A stretch of DNA of 64,000 nucleotides from Aculops lycopersici (GCA_015350385.1 WNKI01000001.1:8394265-8458264); one strand, 5' to 3'. Positions 40,542-55,008 are shown, numbered from the stretch's first letter. Translations and numbers: made by a program. Notes: generated by a model from the letters alone, not told the origin.

Positions 40542-40912
40542 CTCATGAATCTTTTAATAATATCTAGTCCTCGTATACCTAGTACGCTTTCCTAATTTTT
40601 AATTTGTTTAAATCTATTTTTTTAAATGTAAATCCGTCACCAAAACAAACTCAAAACAAGGGATAAATTTGAACGCACGTGACACCGCCACTCATTTTCT
40701 GCCTAGATATTGAATTCAGAATTGTTGGTGAAGTTTATTTTGCCGCTCGCGGCGTTTTATAAGTGTGTGTGTGCGGTCAAGTCCCACACGCCCACCTCTA
40801 CACCGAAGGCGGTTCAGGGCTGTGATGGCCGCCTTATTCAACACTGCAGGCTTCAGCGACCAATGCACTTCGCAGACACAGAAGCCTGCAGCAGCGCCCA
40901 TTGCTCTAGATT
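40542..40912. other. mRpL20 upstream / Unc-115 3' flank
   Basis: 370 bp between two minus-strand genes. TTTATT at 40734-40739 gives AATAAA for Unc-115 about 175 bases beyond its stop. Nothing else recognised. Confidence 0.55.
40734..40739 (-). promoter_or_regulatory. Polyadenylation signal, Unc-115
   Basis: AATAAA on the minus strand within the 3' flank of Unc-115. Confidence 0.5.
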
Positions 40913-43900
40913 CTAAAATAACTTGGCTCGCCTCTTCAGCTCGTTTCGCTTCCATTCGGGTAAACGGTAAAAGTATAAGCGATCACAGTGAAATATGTAC
41001 TGGAACTCCTCGTTGGATAGGTGACGCTCTAGATGGCACCGGTCAACATCAGGTGGCAGGCGATAGTTGGAGGTGGCCAGCAGGTGGTAGGGATAAAGCT
41101 TGGGCGGCCCCTCTTGGTGTAGATGGTGTAAGTTGACATTTGGCATGGAGCGTCGCAAGTGGGCGGCGCCAAAAGAGGAGGAAGTATGTGATCTACCGAC
41201 ATTGACTCCATTTGGACCGTCCGTCATCGTGGATCCATGAGCCCCTTTACCGCCGCCGCCGCCGCCACCTTGTGCCGATCCAACCTCTGAATGGATGTTG
41301 GCTCGGTTCAGCAAATCGGTGCTTCGGTTTTGAGTAAATCTTCGTTGCTCGTTGAATGGGATAGGCTCCCGAGGGTTGTTGCTGTTGTACTGCTGGTAAC
41401 TCGCCAAGTTGGTTGAAGTTAGCGAAGGTGGCACTTGGCTGCTACTGTCTGCATAAGGCGGACCGCTTGACAATCCGTAGCCTGGCTTCGGTGTCGACCT
41501 GTTGGATTGAACCACCTTGTAGCCGTACGATGACGAGGACATTTGACTCGGCGGCGGTCTGCCGAGCGAGCTTCGGGTTCGAGTGGGCGAGTGCTCGCCG
41601 CCGCCACCTGTCTCGCCATCCTCCTCCCAGGGCCTAGGTCGGTCCAAGTCGCGCGATGGCGAGGCGTTAGTGGGATTGTCGTATCTAAGTCGACTTGGCA
41701 ACTCTCTGGTAGCCGAGGGGGTTCTTGATGCATTTCGTGGATCCAGATTTGCTCGCTTCCAAGCCCTCAATTTTTCCCGCTCCTTCAAGGTTTGCAAAAA
41801 TACCTTTCCAATTCCATTGGCAATCTTGCTAAGCTCCTTCTCCTCGCGTTCCAATTGCGGATCAGCGTCCGTCGACGAATCCTCGTCATCGATCACAATC
41901 TCTCGGGATCTTGGACGCGAAGCTCGTTGCTGCTGCTGATGATGTCTTCGTTCACTTGAAGCTTCCATTTGATCTGTTGGAGTTGAATTCGATGCATCGC
42001 CCGAGGCGCCAACCTGTTGCTGATGCTGAGATCTCGATGATTGACTTGTGCCGCGCACTCGATCTGGATAGGGAAAGGGCGGTGCAGGGAAGTCGTCGCG
42101 TTCAATTTTTGGCACGGCATCCGGCGGCGGCTTCTGACCACTAGGATACTGGGCCAAATGTATAGCCTCCTCGTTCATCATACTCGGCGAGCGAGCTCGA
42201 ACAGAGCTTCCGCCGCCGCCACCTCGCATACTACTCAGCACACTGTACATCCCACGCGGAACTGATCGATCCCTCCCCTGGCCGCCATAGTACTGCGAGC
42301 GCGAGGAGCTACGTGATCTAGATACACTTGTTGGCCTGGAGAATTGGGGCGACTTTGGTGGCTTTGGCTCGATTGGTCTTCTCAAGTAACCTTGTGTTGG
42401 ATCGGCGTTTAGGTAACTGATGGTGTAAACTCGCGAAAGATCTCCAACAGCCTCGCTATCCGCGTAACCGGGACTCGAGCGGCCACCCTGTTTTTGGTTT
42501 GTTTGTTTGTTTCAAGATAGTTATGTTACAGGTTAATTTAGTGATTCTACCCCTCTCATTGATTGGGATTAAATGGCAAGCAAATTTCATGATGCAAATT
42601 TGTATATATATATCTACTAACCTGGCGAGACATGTAACTAAACGGGCTGACAGATCTGGACCGTGAACCGGCAGACAGGCTAGGCGAATGAGCCCGCGAG
42701 GAGCGAAGCTGTTCATATTATTATATATGTATAATAGTTGAGTGGTTGAAATCAAGAAGGCACGTGCAAGTGGAAGGAATGAGGTGAGTTTAGGATCTAA
42801 GTGGCATGCTATTTTCGAATAGGTGGAGTCATATCATCATATCTAATCGAGATTAGGACTACTAAAAACTTACCTGCGATCGATTGGAAGCCTCAATGGT
42901 CATCTCGTCCAACATACTCGCCTGATCTGGTCCTGGACCGCAGCGAGGATGCCAGGTGACCTCGCCCTGCAGGTACATCTCTTCGCCTGGAACAAATGGA
43001 TCGCCGCACTTGGAACACCGGGCGCAGCTTGGATGAAAGTGGTGCGCATCGCCGGCTTGCAACACTTTGCCCGTGATATAACGCTTGCAATAGACACATG
43101 CCACACCAAACAGCTTTTGATAGTCGCGCTCGCAATAGGCGCGCCCGTCTTTGGCAACATACTCGCCGTGTAGGGGACTCTTGCATTGGGTACACTTAAA
43201 GCACCAAACGTGCCAATGGAGATCGAGCGCAATCAGAGCCTGGCCATCAGTGATTCTTTCGCCGCATCCGGCGCACGAAGTCTTGCCGGCCGAACCATAG
43301 AACCCATTCGAGGGCACCGAAGTTGAGTGGGGCAGGGTGGCCGATTTTGAGGATTGCTGTTGAGGGTTCACCTGTTGACCAGAGCGTTCCCCATCTCGGC
43401 CACCTGAGGATGGCATGCGAGCGTCGAGAGTTGCGCCTCGCTGCTGGCCTTTGGTTCCGTTGCTCATAATCTCAATGCCGCCGCCGGGTAAATATTTGCG
43501 GCTAGTCGAGGTGAGAGTTTGACGCGATGAGCTTAGGTTCAGATCTGAATGTTGCAAATAGTTGATTGTTTGCGTGGAGCTCGCGTTTGTTGGCGAATGT
43601 TGCTGCAAGTACCTACTGGAGGTGGAGCTTCGACTTGGTAACTCTTGGCGATTGTATTGATCGTTGCTGATTGCCGCAGATGCCGAGGCTGCTGGGTTAC
43701 CTGAGCTAGCTTGCTGAAGATGTTGTTGTTGTTGTTTATATGATTGCTGTTGCTGCTGGTGCTCATTACTTGAACCCGACGACGAGGCAGCTATATTTGC
43801 AGCAGCCGCTGTCACCTCAGCGTCGAGCTCGAAACACTGCTTGTGGTAATATTGATCCTGGAACCTGAGCACATTGCCCGAGCACTTTTTGTTACAAATG

Positions 43901-43941
43901 GCACAGTGAATCTTCTTGCTGGCGACCATTTTCAAGCGCAT
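40913..43941 (-). CDS. Unc-115: Actin-binding LIM protein (Unc-115/abLIM), three exons
   Basis: Exons 42874-43941, 42622-42708 and 40913-42487 join in phase 0 to 909 aa; donors are CAG|GTAAGT and CAG|GTTAGT, acceptors AACAG and AAACAG. abLIM proteins link actin to signalling, in axon guidance for Unc-115. Exon 1 holds half a LIM domain (CAICNKKC...HKQC), a long Gln/Ser-rich linker, then two full LIM domains (CAGCGERITDGQALIALD...; CVYCKRYITGKVLQAGD...). Exon 2 encodes the Ser/Arg-rich SVSPFSYMSRQ. Exon 3 starts with the family block DLSRVYTISYLNADPTQGYLRR. The C-terminus is a villin headpiece (LPPDVDRCHLERHLSNEEF...EWKRNELKRRAKLF). Vertebrate abLIM has four LIM domains; here the second finger of LIM1 and all of LIM2 are absent. 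Confidence 0.92.
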
Positions 43942-46900
43942 TTAGCCTCGCTTTGCTTCTAGGGGGTCGCTAGTGGTTATTGTTGCAACAGGGACAACAA
44001 CGACAGAAGCAAGAGTAGCAACAAGTTGCAGTCGGTTCGTATTGAACTCGTGTCTAGTTTGTGCCGTCGCGTGGGCGTGGCCAATAACGAGGACGGAGCT
44101 TGCTAGTTAGCTAAATTTTGATTCTAATGAGAGAATGGCTATGCGCGGCTTTGCTTGAACCGCGCTTTTGCGTTTAGAGTGTAACGCAGCGGCAGTCTTG
44201 GTGTCTAAATGTAAGTGTCTGAATTGAAGCTAGCCAGTGAGAAGCAGACGCAATGGTAGCCAGAATAACTAGGATGGCACTAAAGTCAATCAATGGCGTT
44301 GATAATGGTGATTATAATGGCAGCGGCTGCGCTTGATTCGGGACTGTCGTCAGCTTCGTCGTCGTCGCCGCTTGAGAGCGCAACAAGTGGCGCTGCTTGG
44401 TTGGCTTGGTGCTCTGGCTCTGACTCTGGTCTAGGCGGCTCAAGGATGCACTGCAGTGCAATGGTCGTGTCAATGGAGTTAGTCAAGTGTGCAAAAAAGT
44501 ACAACTACTGCTACTGTTGCAACTTGCAGCAATAGCAACATTAGAGACCGAAGATGATTATGATGATTATGTTTGTTGTATTGCTCTTGCTGCTGAACGA
44601 GTTATTGTCGCAGGCAGACTTGCATGTGTTGCATTGGAAACAAAAATCGTCGTCGTTGTTGTCAAAATCCCGTCGCCAATCGCAACCGACTTAGTTAGTT
44701 ACCACTTGCTCGCGATGATCGATGAGCTGAGTTCAATAAAATAAAGTTGAAACTGGATTGGCTTAAGCTGGTTTGTTTGTTTACCAATAGAAAACAACAG
44801 CAGAAAACAATAGCATCTGAAGAAACCGCAACACGTACTCGCGTTGGTATTAGTGCTGCTTTTCTCCTCTAGAATTTGCACAATAGTATTGCACTTGATG
44901 TTGTAGAGACTGGTTCGTGATATTATTATTATTATTATATATTATAATTCCAACTTCTGGTTTCTATTGCACGTTCGTTCATTTACCTGTCACACCTAAT
45001 TGCTGCATGGGAAAAATTGTCGTCATCGTAACAAACAGCTGACGGTATATTGCACTTGCTCTCTTTGCTTGCTATTGTTGTGAACTAGCATTTCAACGAC
45101 ATCTTCATCAGCTTGGATTGGCTTCAACTTGCTGATGATCTCACTTTTCTTTGATGATAACAAAAATTTAAGGCTCTTCTTTCAAAGGTTTTAGCTCTTG
45201 CCCCTCCTCATTGAGGACAAGTGAAAATCTTGCAAAGTCAGTCGGTTTGCAAGATTGTAGGTGAATCGAATTGTTGCGCAATATTTAAAAGACCTCTGTT
45301 CTCTAATGCGACTTTAGAAGCAGATAATAAAGCAAGTGACTTGCTGACTGGCAGGCTGGTTAGCTAGTTGAGGTTAACAATAGCGATTTCCAATGGTGAT
45401 TTGTGTTGTTGTGATAATATTGTTGTAAAATTAGTCCAGCTACAAAACGAGGCTCTGCAAGCTTTCGACTTTGCGTCGGCACTTTGCCCGTCGCGTTGGA
45501 AGTCGAGCGCAAGGCAGCCGCAGCATACACTCACACTCACACAGCGAGATAGAAAGAGAGAATCATGCATACAATTTGGCTTGCTGCTCCCCACCTATTT
45601 TCTGTAGGATTTTACAGTGGCGATGCAGTTGCAGCTGGCGCGCTCGCATTCTCACAGCACAACATACACAGACATAGAACCTGGCGAGCGGCGCCGAGCT
45701 GGCTGCCTGGTTGGCCGGCTGGGTGTGTGCAGCTCGCTCTGCGTGCCAGCTCACCTTTGCTGTCGCCGTTGCTGCTGATGCCATTGAAAGTGGAGTGCAC
45801 TTGGCGCGATCCGCACACAGCCCATTCAACAAGCGCCGCCGGCGGCCAGCTCGACGTGTAAACTTTTCGGCTGCCCTCGGCGCGATAACAGCGGCGGCAA
45901 CACCGCGACGAGGCAGCAGCAACAGCCATGCAACGGGCTTGTAGCTCGCCGCAGTTGCTATCGCTGCAATTGAGTTCACGCTCATCGTTTCCTCAATTTG
46001 GGCGCGCCGAGTGCCGTACATTTTAGTTAGCTCGCTACACTGTTGGCCACAAGCTTGACGCTCTAACACACTTACTCGCTCACTAACTAAATGACTAGCC
46101 TAACGAACGAACGAACGACCGACTGACTTACTGACTGTACCTTTGCAAAAGCTACACACTCACCGCTGCGCCGGCAGCTAAAGGTGAGGCTTTGGACTCG
46201 GAGGCTGCAATTGTATTGCATTTTCGTCATTGAGCATAGCAAAAATTGACGACATTTTCGCTTGTTCTCTGTAGAAATGAAATGACTGGAGTCCGTGAGC
46301 GAGGTGATCGCAATGCCACGCCCACCCGCCTCACGAGTTGCGGGCATCGATCGTTGGAAGGCTTACCTGTCGATGAGAGCGAGAAATTCTGTATAGCGGT
46401 CAAAAAAGAGAAAGAATGGCATTCCGAGCAGTTAGTCAGCAACAATTGAGTTTGCCTCTGAGCTGCGCACTCGCGCTGTCCGTCGCTGACAGTGCTGTTA
46501 GTTGATTTGTATATTACTCGTTACGTAGAGGTAGCTGACTCGTCGTCTTGATGTCACTAGCTCGCCAGCGCAACGGCAGGTGGCGCCTAGCGACCAAGCG
46601 GCTGCCTAGCAGAGACTCGCATGCGCGTTGCGGCTCGTGTTTCTGTGTCCAGCGCCTAGCGCCGCGTCGCTGGCGATCGCTGAAAGAGGCGAGCGAGCGC
46701 GTGTTTCGTACGGTCACTTCAGTGTGAAACCTGACGCCAAGCAATATAATTCATGAAGTAGAATCTTTCTTTATTTCTAAATTTTAACTTCCATTTCAGG
46801 TAGTTTCATTATCATTAGCTAGGCAAATATAATTATGCCTCCAAATTGATGAGAAATCGAAGAACGAGAAGGAGAGGAGGGAATGTTGCTAAAGACAAGC

Positions 46901-46953
46901 GAAGCTAGAATAGAAGTGACTTCAAGAGACAGAAATAGATCAAGAAACTCAAG
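43942..46953. other. Divergent region Unc-115 / EGF-LamG gene
   Basis: 3.0 kb without a supported gene. It contains AT-rich microsatellites (ATT run near 44920-44945) and several open frames of 80-170 codons that are GC-composition-driven and overlap one another on both strands. An acceptor-like TTTCAG|G at 46799 could end a 5'-UTR intron of the plus-strand gene. Promoters for both genes are expected here. Confidence 0.5.
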
Positions 46954-49900
46954 ATGACAATTTTATTAAAATGTCCGCCAGCCACTCGGCCAACCCTATC
47001 GACTGTCGTTGTGTTTACACTGAGCATGGCCATATTGTCATTTGAAGCCCAAGTTACAGGTGATACTACAAAATCAATCATTCCAGCCGCAAGTCCAAAC
47101 TTTGAAGCCGCGTTTCAGGGAAAATGTGGCAATAATAGTGGCGATATTGGCTTAGCCAACAATCGGCAGCAAAGACACTCGAGTGGAAATCCCTGCGAGC
47201 ACATTTGCCTCGATCTACACGATGGAACCTACGAGTGCGCCTGTTTCTACGGCTTCCTCTTGGCCGTCGATGGCTATTCCTGCTCGCCGACTGCCACTGC
47301 TGCTTCTCCTGTCGGAACCGGAAGTGAGGCATCAAAGGCGACGATAGAAGCGACAGCAGCAACAATGACAACAACAACAACAACAACAACAGCTACTATC
47401 TCCACCAGTCGACCGCCACCGGTGGAGCCACGCCCACAAGTAATTTTCGAGCCGCGGGACCGGAAATTGGAAGACTTAGGCATGGAAGTTGAATCGATAA
47501 GCAGGAGAGGAAACTTTGCGCCTGGGGCAAAGCAAATTGGAGTAGCGACAAAGTTGCAAGTTAACGTAGCGAGAGCATTAGAAGCAGAAACTTCAGAGAG
47601 GGAGCCAAGTAATCAGCGCAAAGGTAAGTTTAGCTTGAGGGAAAGGGAGGAAAGAGAAAGCCAAAGGCCGTTGTTAACGCCATTTACCGCTTCGACTGCA
47701 TTGCAAACCGAACTAAAATGGAATGAGCTTCGGTGATTGTCGTCGCCACCAGTCTAGTCACCGTTGACTCGCTTGAGGGTACCGCTGCAACGACTAGGAC
47801 GACGACGCGCATTTATAAGTTTGCTTATGCAAATTAGCGAGCCTCAGTTTGGCTTTCGTCGCCGAGCGACGCGCACACTTGTGCACCTAGCGACCGGCGC
47901 TCGCCGATTTGGCGGCGCATTTTTGTCCAATCATCGGCAAATTTATGTCGTCGCTAAGGTTCTTGGTTGCTGTAAACTTGTGTTAGTTCGTCATGGTCAA
48001 TACATGTATATGAGAGCGCCACAAACTCAGTGTTCAAATGAGCCGAGCCGAGCAGAGCCAACCACCACCAACACTAACCTGACAGTTGAAAGCCAAAGGG
48101 ATGCGCCAACCACCTGACGTGTTAATTGGGAGCACCAAGTTTGCAGCAAAATGAATGTCGACGTCAAACATTCTGCTGACTTCTCATTTGTCTGTCGTCT
48201 TCTCTAAGTTGTTGCCGTTGGTTATTGTGGTGTCTATTGCTGCACCAATGAGGTCTTATCATTAGTCCTACAAGCCGACGAAGCGGCTAGAGCGAGCTAA
48301 ACAATAGGAGAGCCTCTAGTTTACGACCGGCCAGTTACCGCTGCGGTAGCGTCAGTTGCGGTGGCGACAGCGATGGCTGCTACCGCACCACGTCCAGTTC
48401 TTGTACACTCGGCCCATAAATTAGAATAATGAACATCACAACGGCGCATAGGGTCGCACGCTTGGTCGCAAGTGCAAAAGTGCGCTAGTTGCCATCGGCT
48501 GCTCCTTCACTAGCTCGCTGGTTAGCTTGCCCACCGGCTGACTGGCTAACTGGCTGACTGGACAGCTAGCAACCGACCCTAACTTCACCTGGTTACACTC
48601 ACTTGGTTCCTTGTGAGATGTAGACGGAGAGAGCGAGATGGAGCAGAACTTCCGGTTGCTAGCGAAGCGTTGGAATGTAACCAGCGTCAAAGTTCTTCTC
48701 TAATTCACTCGCTTCCTTTTTCTGTCTCTCCATCCGCCAACCGAGAGCGGATAAAAAGTTGGCTCGCCTAGAGCGTAGTCTCCCTGAAAAATCGGCACTA
48801 TCCATCCCCCTTTTTCCCTAACGTTATGTGGCTTCCGGAGGGCTGAGAGAGTTTTTGTCTCGGGTTTATGATGGAGCTGCCACCATGTTGATTGTGACAG
48901 AAGCGAGATTTCGGGACTTTGTCCACCCAGACCCAGCCGATGGTGGAGGGGGTGTGGCGGGACGTGTATAAGAATGGGCCATCTCGAAGGGCAAATTCTA
49001 GTTTTTTGTCTTTCTCATCTGATTTTTGAAGTTTTTTCTCCAAGGATTCCTCCTAGCACCAGAAAGACTGTCGCACACTTGTTCAAAACTCTCCTGTTCA
49101 AGTTCACCAATAGGTAGCTCCATAATATCCTATCGTTGGTTGCGGTCATTATCGGCCATTAAAAGTCAGCATGAGGTCGACTAATGCACACAAAATTATT
49201 GCTTGTCGCATCTGGCGATAGAGGAGATTTGCCACAGAAAATCTACAGAACCAACTGGCGTGCGAGTCAACATTTCGCATGCAACCACTGCGAGTCTGTT
49301 TTCCTGTCTCACGCTTACGCTAGGTCCTCTTAGCGACAGCGCCATTGGGAACTCTTGCAGCAAAGCTCTCTAGCTTGCCAATTACCAGTGCTGCAATTTT
49401 GTTGGTTTGGGCGGGCAAACTCGAGTCAGTCAGTCAGTATGTAACGACTCGCAGTTTAGCAGGCAGCTAGGAGTGATATTTTGCTCTCGACTCGGAGATT
49501 TAACTCGACAACGATGTGCCATTATCTCAGGTTTAGTCTCCGAACTGAGGACTTTGGTCACCAAGTTTCCAGTTTCCCCTCTCTCTCAATCTTCAGTTGC
49601 GCGACCGACGGTTTGTTTGTTGTCATTGTTGTCACAGTCGTTTGTTTGTTTTGTTGGAAACTCGCATGGTTAGTTGTAGTTGTTGTTCTCGTTTCTTCGT
49701 GGAGGTTAGTTGCCGCTACAGTTGTGCGACTACCATATCATAAGAGACTCTCACGTAGGGAGTTTGAACTAGAGAGACAACTGGTCGCTCTGTTGGTGCT
49801 CACTTTTCGCGGATAAAGTGGAGAGAGAGAGAAAGAGAGAGAGAGGAGAAAGGAAAAAACTCCCCTAGACCAACCACTTTGCTCGACATGGGCTCACTGG

Positions 49901-52900
49901 CCAACAAGCGCCGCCCTCTGTCAGTGGGCCAGCTAGCAGGTGGTTGTTGTCCAAGCAGAAGGTTGTCGTCCGCACAGCGACATGCAGCTAGTAATTGCCG
50001 CGGCACCGCCAAACAACCATCAAACTCGAAGGGCCAATTGAGGTGAGACGCGTGCCTGTCGAGCTGCATATGCATCTTCGTTGTCCGCTCCCCTCCATCC
50101 ATTCGGCCGTCAGCTTGATCCCGCAACTCGAACCGCAGCGCCGCCAGCAAGTCGCCGCAGTTCATCGCCGCGCTACTCATCGGGTGGCCGCTGGAAATTT
50201 GCGCGCCACGCTCGACGCGAGGCACCTAGCGACGTATCGCGTGTGTAAGCTTCGACCGTCGGGCTGCTGTTCGACAACCTGCAGTGTTATTCTCCTGCTC
50301 GCTTTCGTCCTGAAACTCGCCTGCCGCTGGCCCATTAATCATTTCCGGCGTTGGCGTCGGTCGGCGGGCCGGTCATACTCTTACTCTTGCTTGCTTTGCA
50401 GCAATTGCAATGGCAGGGCTACGAGTTTGCGGCGAGTTACCCGCAACACTAAGCCAGTGGCTAAATTCACAGCTTTGGCTCACGTTGCTGCCAATACCGA
50501 CAGGCAACTCCAGTCAGCCATCCAACCGACAGTCGGTGGCTGTCAATTTTGCGCGTTGCATTTTGCTAAACTCTCCTGTACTCTCTATGGTGACGCCAAC
50601 TCAGCAGCAAGAGTATTGCGCTTTACTCTCCTCTGGTGATAAACCAACGAAGGAAGTTGCCAGTCGGCGAGCATTCAAGTGGTTTGTTTGTGGAGGTGGA
50701 ATAAGCAGCAACAACAGCAGCAAAATTTGAAGTGGCAAACCGGAAGTTAGCAGTGTGTTCGGGCACGTTAGTTTTAATTTTCGAAAAAGCTCCAGCGCTA
50801 TTGAAAACGCACACGATAGGTTACTGGAGTTGAGTGCTATGCCGCTGAGGCTGACGTGAGTGATATAAGAGGAGCAAACTCATCAGTCAGCCAACGACGA
50901 CGACGACGGCTACGCTGATGATGAATATGATATTAAACCTTTCCCGCCTCCCTCCAAAGAATCACCTGCAAATTAATAGCTCATTCATGATCTTGTTGTT
51001 GATGATGATGGTGGTGGTGGTGGTGAAAGTTGGAATATTTGCACGCCACATCCATTGTGTGCGATGCAAGCGAGAGTTTGTATTGGCTCGCGAAAGAGAA
51101 GAGACTCGATGTAGTCTTCGTATTGAATTAGTTTTCGCGCGCGTTTACTTTGGCTGCTCGCACCGACTGATAGGAATGATAATGATGACCAAAGTGGTGA
51201 TATGACCGCGAACATATCCCAGAATCGGTGTCTCGCTTTCGGTTTATTTGCTCGAACCAAACCAAACTGAACCAAGATAAAGCCAACAAAACTGAACTAA
51301 ACCAATCTAATCTAGACCCAAACGCAATGCGAGACGCGAGATTGAATCCATTGCGCGAGTGGAAAGCGTTAAAGCAAGTCTCTCGCTCGATTGGCTCGGC
51401 CGACTTGCTTTGCCCCTCAAAGACGAGCTAGCGACTAGTTTTCTGCACGAGCTACTCCCTATTGTGCCGTTAGACTATTGATGCTATTGGTTCTTTTGGA
51501 TATTGGTCGTTGTCGTCGTCTCTTGGTCGTTGCTCACTAGCCTGTGTATTGATGGCGCAAGTTCATCTTTCTCCTCTTCTCTTTTCTTTATCCACATCCG
51601 AACGACGAATCTATTAAATTGCAGCGACTACGTGTCTAGCGTTAGTAATAAACTCGAGCAAGTTTTTGGTTGGTTCTAGCTATTGAATTCGGGCTAGAAA
51701 ACTTACGCATTTCTACGTGTTCCACTCAATTTCTCGCCCCAAATACTGAGTCGAATTTCTGTCAGTCTTTTGGTCGTTACGTGATAAGATTTGCTTTAAA
51801 TTTGTTGGCCAAAACATCAACCTGCTTACCTGCAGTTACCTGCCGGCAACACTCATCATTAGTGTAGAGCGGATCGTGTGGACAAAAATGATGTTTGATC
51901 TTCGCCATTCAATCATTTCTCTCCCTCTTACCTAATCCTCTTTGGTGATTGGATGCAGGTGAGAAAATGTATGATGGGATGCGCGACTCTATGGCGACTC
52001 GGCAGGTGACACAGGTGAACGTAGAAAACAATAGGCGCGTGCGGTGAGCTGGTGGCTTGAATCTAAGTTGGTGTAAGAGAGTTTGTTACTATTGGCATCA
52101 GATTCGTAGTTGGAATTGTAAGGACAATTTCAACAAGCAAATACCCGCTCTCACTATTGTAAGGGTGGAGGTCGGCGACCGGCCAGTTGACACTAACGAG
52201 CCAGTGGGCGCAGCTAGGGCCATAAATCACGCTTCCAGTTGGGGCTGGTGGCGGAGTAAAAGCGAAAGCGGGAATAGAAAGGAAACTAAGTTGCCATTTG
52301 GACGGAACCAAGAAGACAACTCCTGCTCGTCTCCCGGTTCTGACTAAGAAACCTTTCCAAGAACTGCGAGCCGCCACCGCCGCAGGAAACTAACGAGGAA
52401 GTGAAATGCCGAGGCCCACTTTGTCCTGTTTTCCCATCTCTAACTAGCAACAGTGATTTGCGCTCGCACCAGTTGGTGGCCCACTTAATTATATCGCCTC
52501 CATTGGGTTATATTCACTACTATAGCTTTAGGTTCGTCGTCCATTCCAGCTCGCGCCGACTCTTCACTTGGATCGGCCACTCGATTGCACCACATGACTC
52601 TGGCGAGGAAGCGGAAGTCGCCAGTCTAGCTGCTAGCTTCCTCTTCTCGTAGCGCGATCCCGAGAGGCGGCAAGAGAAGCCAATCAAATGGACCAAGTCA
52701 AAGTTGGTTTGGTTTCAACTCCTCGCGTTTGTTGTTGCTAGTTTGCCACTAGAAGAAGCCTCTTTGAGTCAAAGTGGTGGAACTGCAAACGACGACTGGG
52801 ATACTAGCATGGCAACCAAAACCAACAGCGAGACAGCCGACGACGACGACAACGAAGACGCGATGGGGCATAAAAGGCTCATTAAATTTGCCTGCCCTTC

Positions 52901-55008
52901 TCTCTGCTCAATCAAGTGGCGCTAAATGCCAAACGTCGTCCCGCTGGCTGCTTGCTCCGTTGCCGCCGCCTCCGGAGCCACTTGATCAACTAGGGGCAGT
53001 TATATACATATATATTATTTCCACTATCACTCTGTCTCTCTTCCTCTCCGTCCGCCGCTCCCTTCGGATTGGTGCGCGAGACTTGCGATGGCCGGAAGTT
53101 GCGGGCCTGGGGAGGTGCAAAACAATGCCTTCAGCCGCGAGTCGAGCTAAATGTCACTCTGAGTCTTTTCTTCTAAGTTGCGCCCACTTCTCGCCGGGTT
53201 CTCATTGCACATCAAGTCAAGTGAGTGGCACTGGTAGTTGATTTGTGGATTTGCCGCAACTCAATTTAGAGTTCAACTTTCCCATTGAGCTCTGCTCTGC
53301 TCAAAGCGACGCCACCCTCTTCCTCTCTCTTAAATGAATCAGCATTCATTTTGAGTTTCTCTCTCTCTCTCTCTCCTTCTCGCGTTAAAACCCAACGTCG
53401 ACTCAACGAGTTGAATCGACTTGACTCAACTCATCTTAACTTGAGGCACGACCCACTGATCCACAAGCAAAGTCGCCGCTTGGGACCTAGCGATTCGTTC
53501 GGGAGTTGGAACGCCTATGGCTTCCCCTGGGCGCTGAAGTCTCCGCTCGTGTGGCCACCAGTGGGACCTAGTGATCGCTCGAGGGTTAGAGTGCGGCGCT
53601 TCCACTGACGAGCACGTAGTTGGCAGGCGGACTGAAATTAATCTGATCCCTCCTCATGATTTCATCAATTAGACTAGATTTCACTGATGGTTGAGGTTGA
53701 GTTTGCCGAGGGAAGGGGCGTGTCGGTTCATCAACTAAAATACCCAAAACTCTCGGCTCAAATTGAATCTAACTCTCTCCTCAATATTCACCAACCAACT
53801 AACTTACAGTTAACCGCGAGAGGAAATGGAACCAAACAAACAAGTGGCCGAGATATCTGCTCATAGGAAACGGAGGCGGCGCCGCTAGCGATTTGGAAGA
53901 CAAGTTCATGGGACAAAGTGAGCAGCAAATTAGGAATGGAAGTGCAATTGAGACGGTTATTGGTGATCCAATTGAGTTGCTCAATTCTTCGCCAGAAATG
54001 GGAGAGGAAATTAAAGTGACCAACAGAGTCGACCGCAGAGCTAGCGACAACAACTACGATGATGATGATGATGATGAAGAGCAAAGTGAGGTGAAGAATA
54101 GGAGAGAGTACGTTGGAAAAATGAGCAGCAGCTCGAGGGGAGGAGAGAAAGAGGGCGACGATCGGCGGCTGGCTGTGAGAAGTTTGATGGAGTCCAACGA
54201 CAGGTTGGTGAGTCAGCTGGCTAAATCCGTTTGGTTGGCCGAAGAGCAACTCGCGTCTCACTCGGCAACCACGACCTCTACCAATCAGGCGGTTGGACGG
54301 CAGCGAGGGCGGCTCCATCACCACCACCACCAACATCGCCACCAAACGGAACGCGAGCCACGCCATCGCAATGGACTCGGAGGCGATCGTCGTCGGCACC
54401 GGCGGCGGCGGCACCAATTTGCTGGCACCACGGCCAAATCTCAGGCCTCAAGAAACGATAGGACTGAGGAAAATGAGACTGGGATCCAGAAACAAGCAGG
54501 CAACCGAATGAGTGATGGGAAATTTGACGAAGACGAAGACCATGGCGACGACGAGCGTGGAAGTGACAGTCGAAAGTCGAATCTCATCGATAGCGATGCG
54601 GCTGAGCAGCTATCGAGACACCGAGACTATCCAGTTGGTGAAACGAATGACCGAGACCAATTGGCGCGTCTTGTGCAAAAGACAATCGTAGATTCGTCGT
54701 CTTCATCAATGCCACTGGCAGTTGATTGCGTTTCAGATCTAGCAGCTGCAGCGGCAAGCGGTTGCCGCAATCGCCAAGCGGAAGTGCCAAGTGCAAGATC
54801 GACATGGAGACAACGTTTAGCTGGTGGCCCGACTAACGAGCCCTCGAGTTTTGGGCGCCAATTGGACATTGGAAATGGAAAGGATCGATCATTGTTATTG
54901 AGTTCGTCGGTCGTGCGAGACTTCCGTTCCGAAATTGAGGGTAGAGATAGGAAAAGTTTTAGCGGCTCGCTCGCAAGCAACGACGAGAACGACGATGGCA
55001 ACAACAGG

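Noticed and set aside
45565..45861. 98-codon ATG frame in the Unc-115 upstream region
   Set aside because: Overlaps open frames in several other phases on both strands, as expected for GC-rich sequence, and matches no family.
49995..50639. 214-codon frame inside the large intron
   Set aside because: Starts at a non-ATG codon, is Arg/Ala-rich and repeats no known fold; overlaps open frames on the other strand.
50410..50730. 106-codon ATG frame inside the large intron
   Set aside because: ATG present but no domain, no splice context, and overlaps another open frame.
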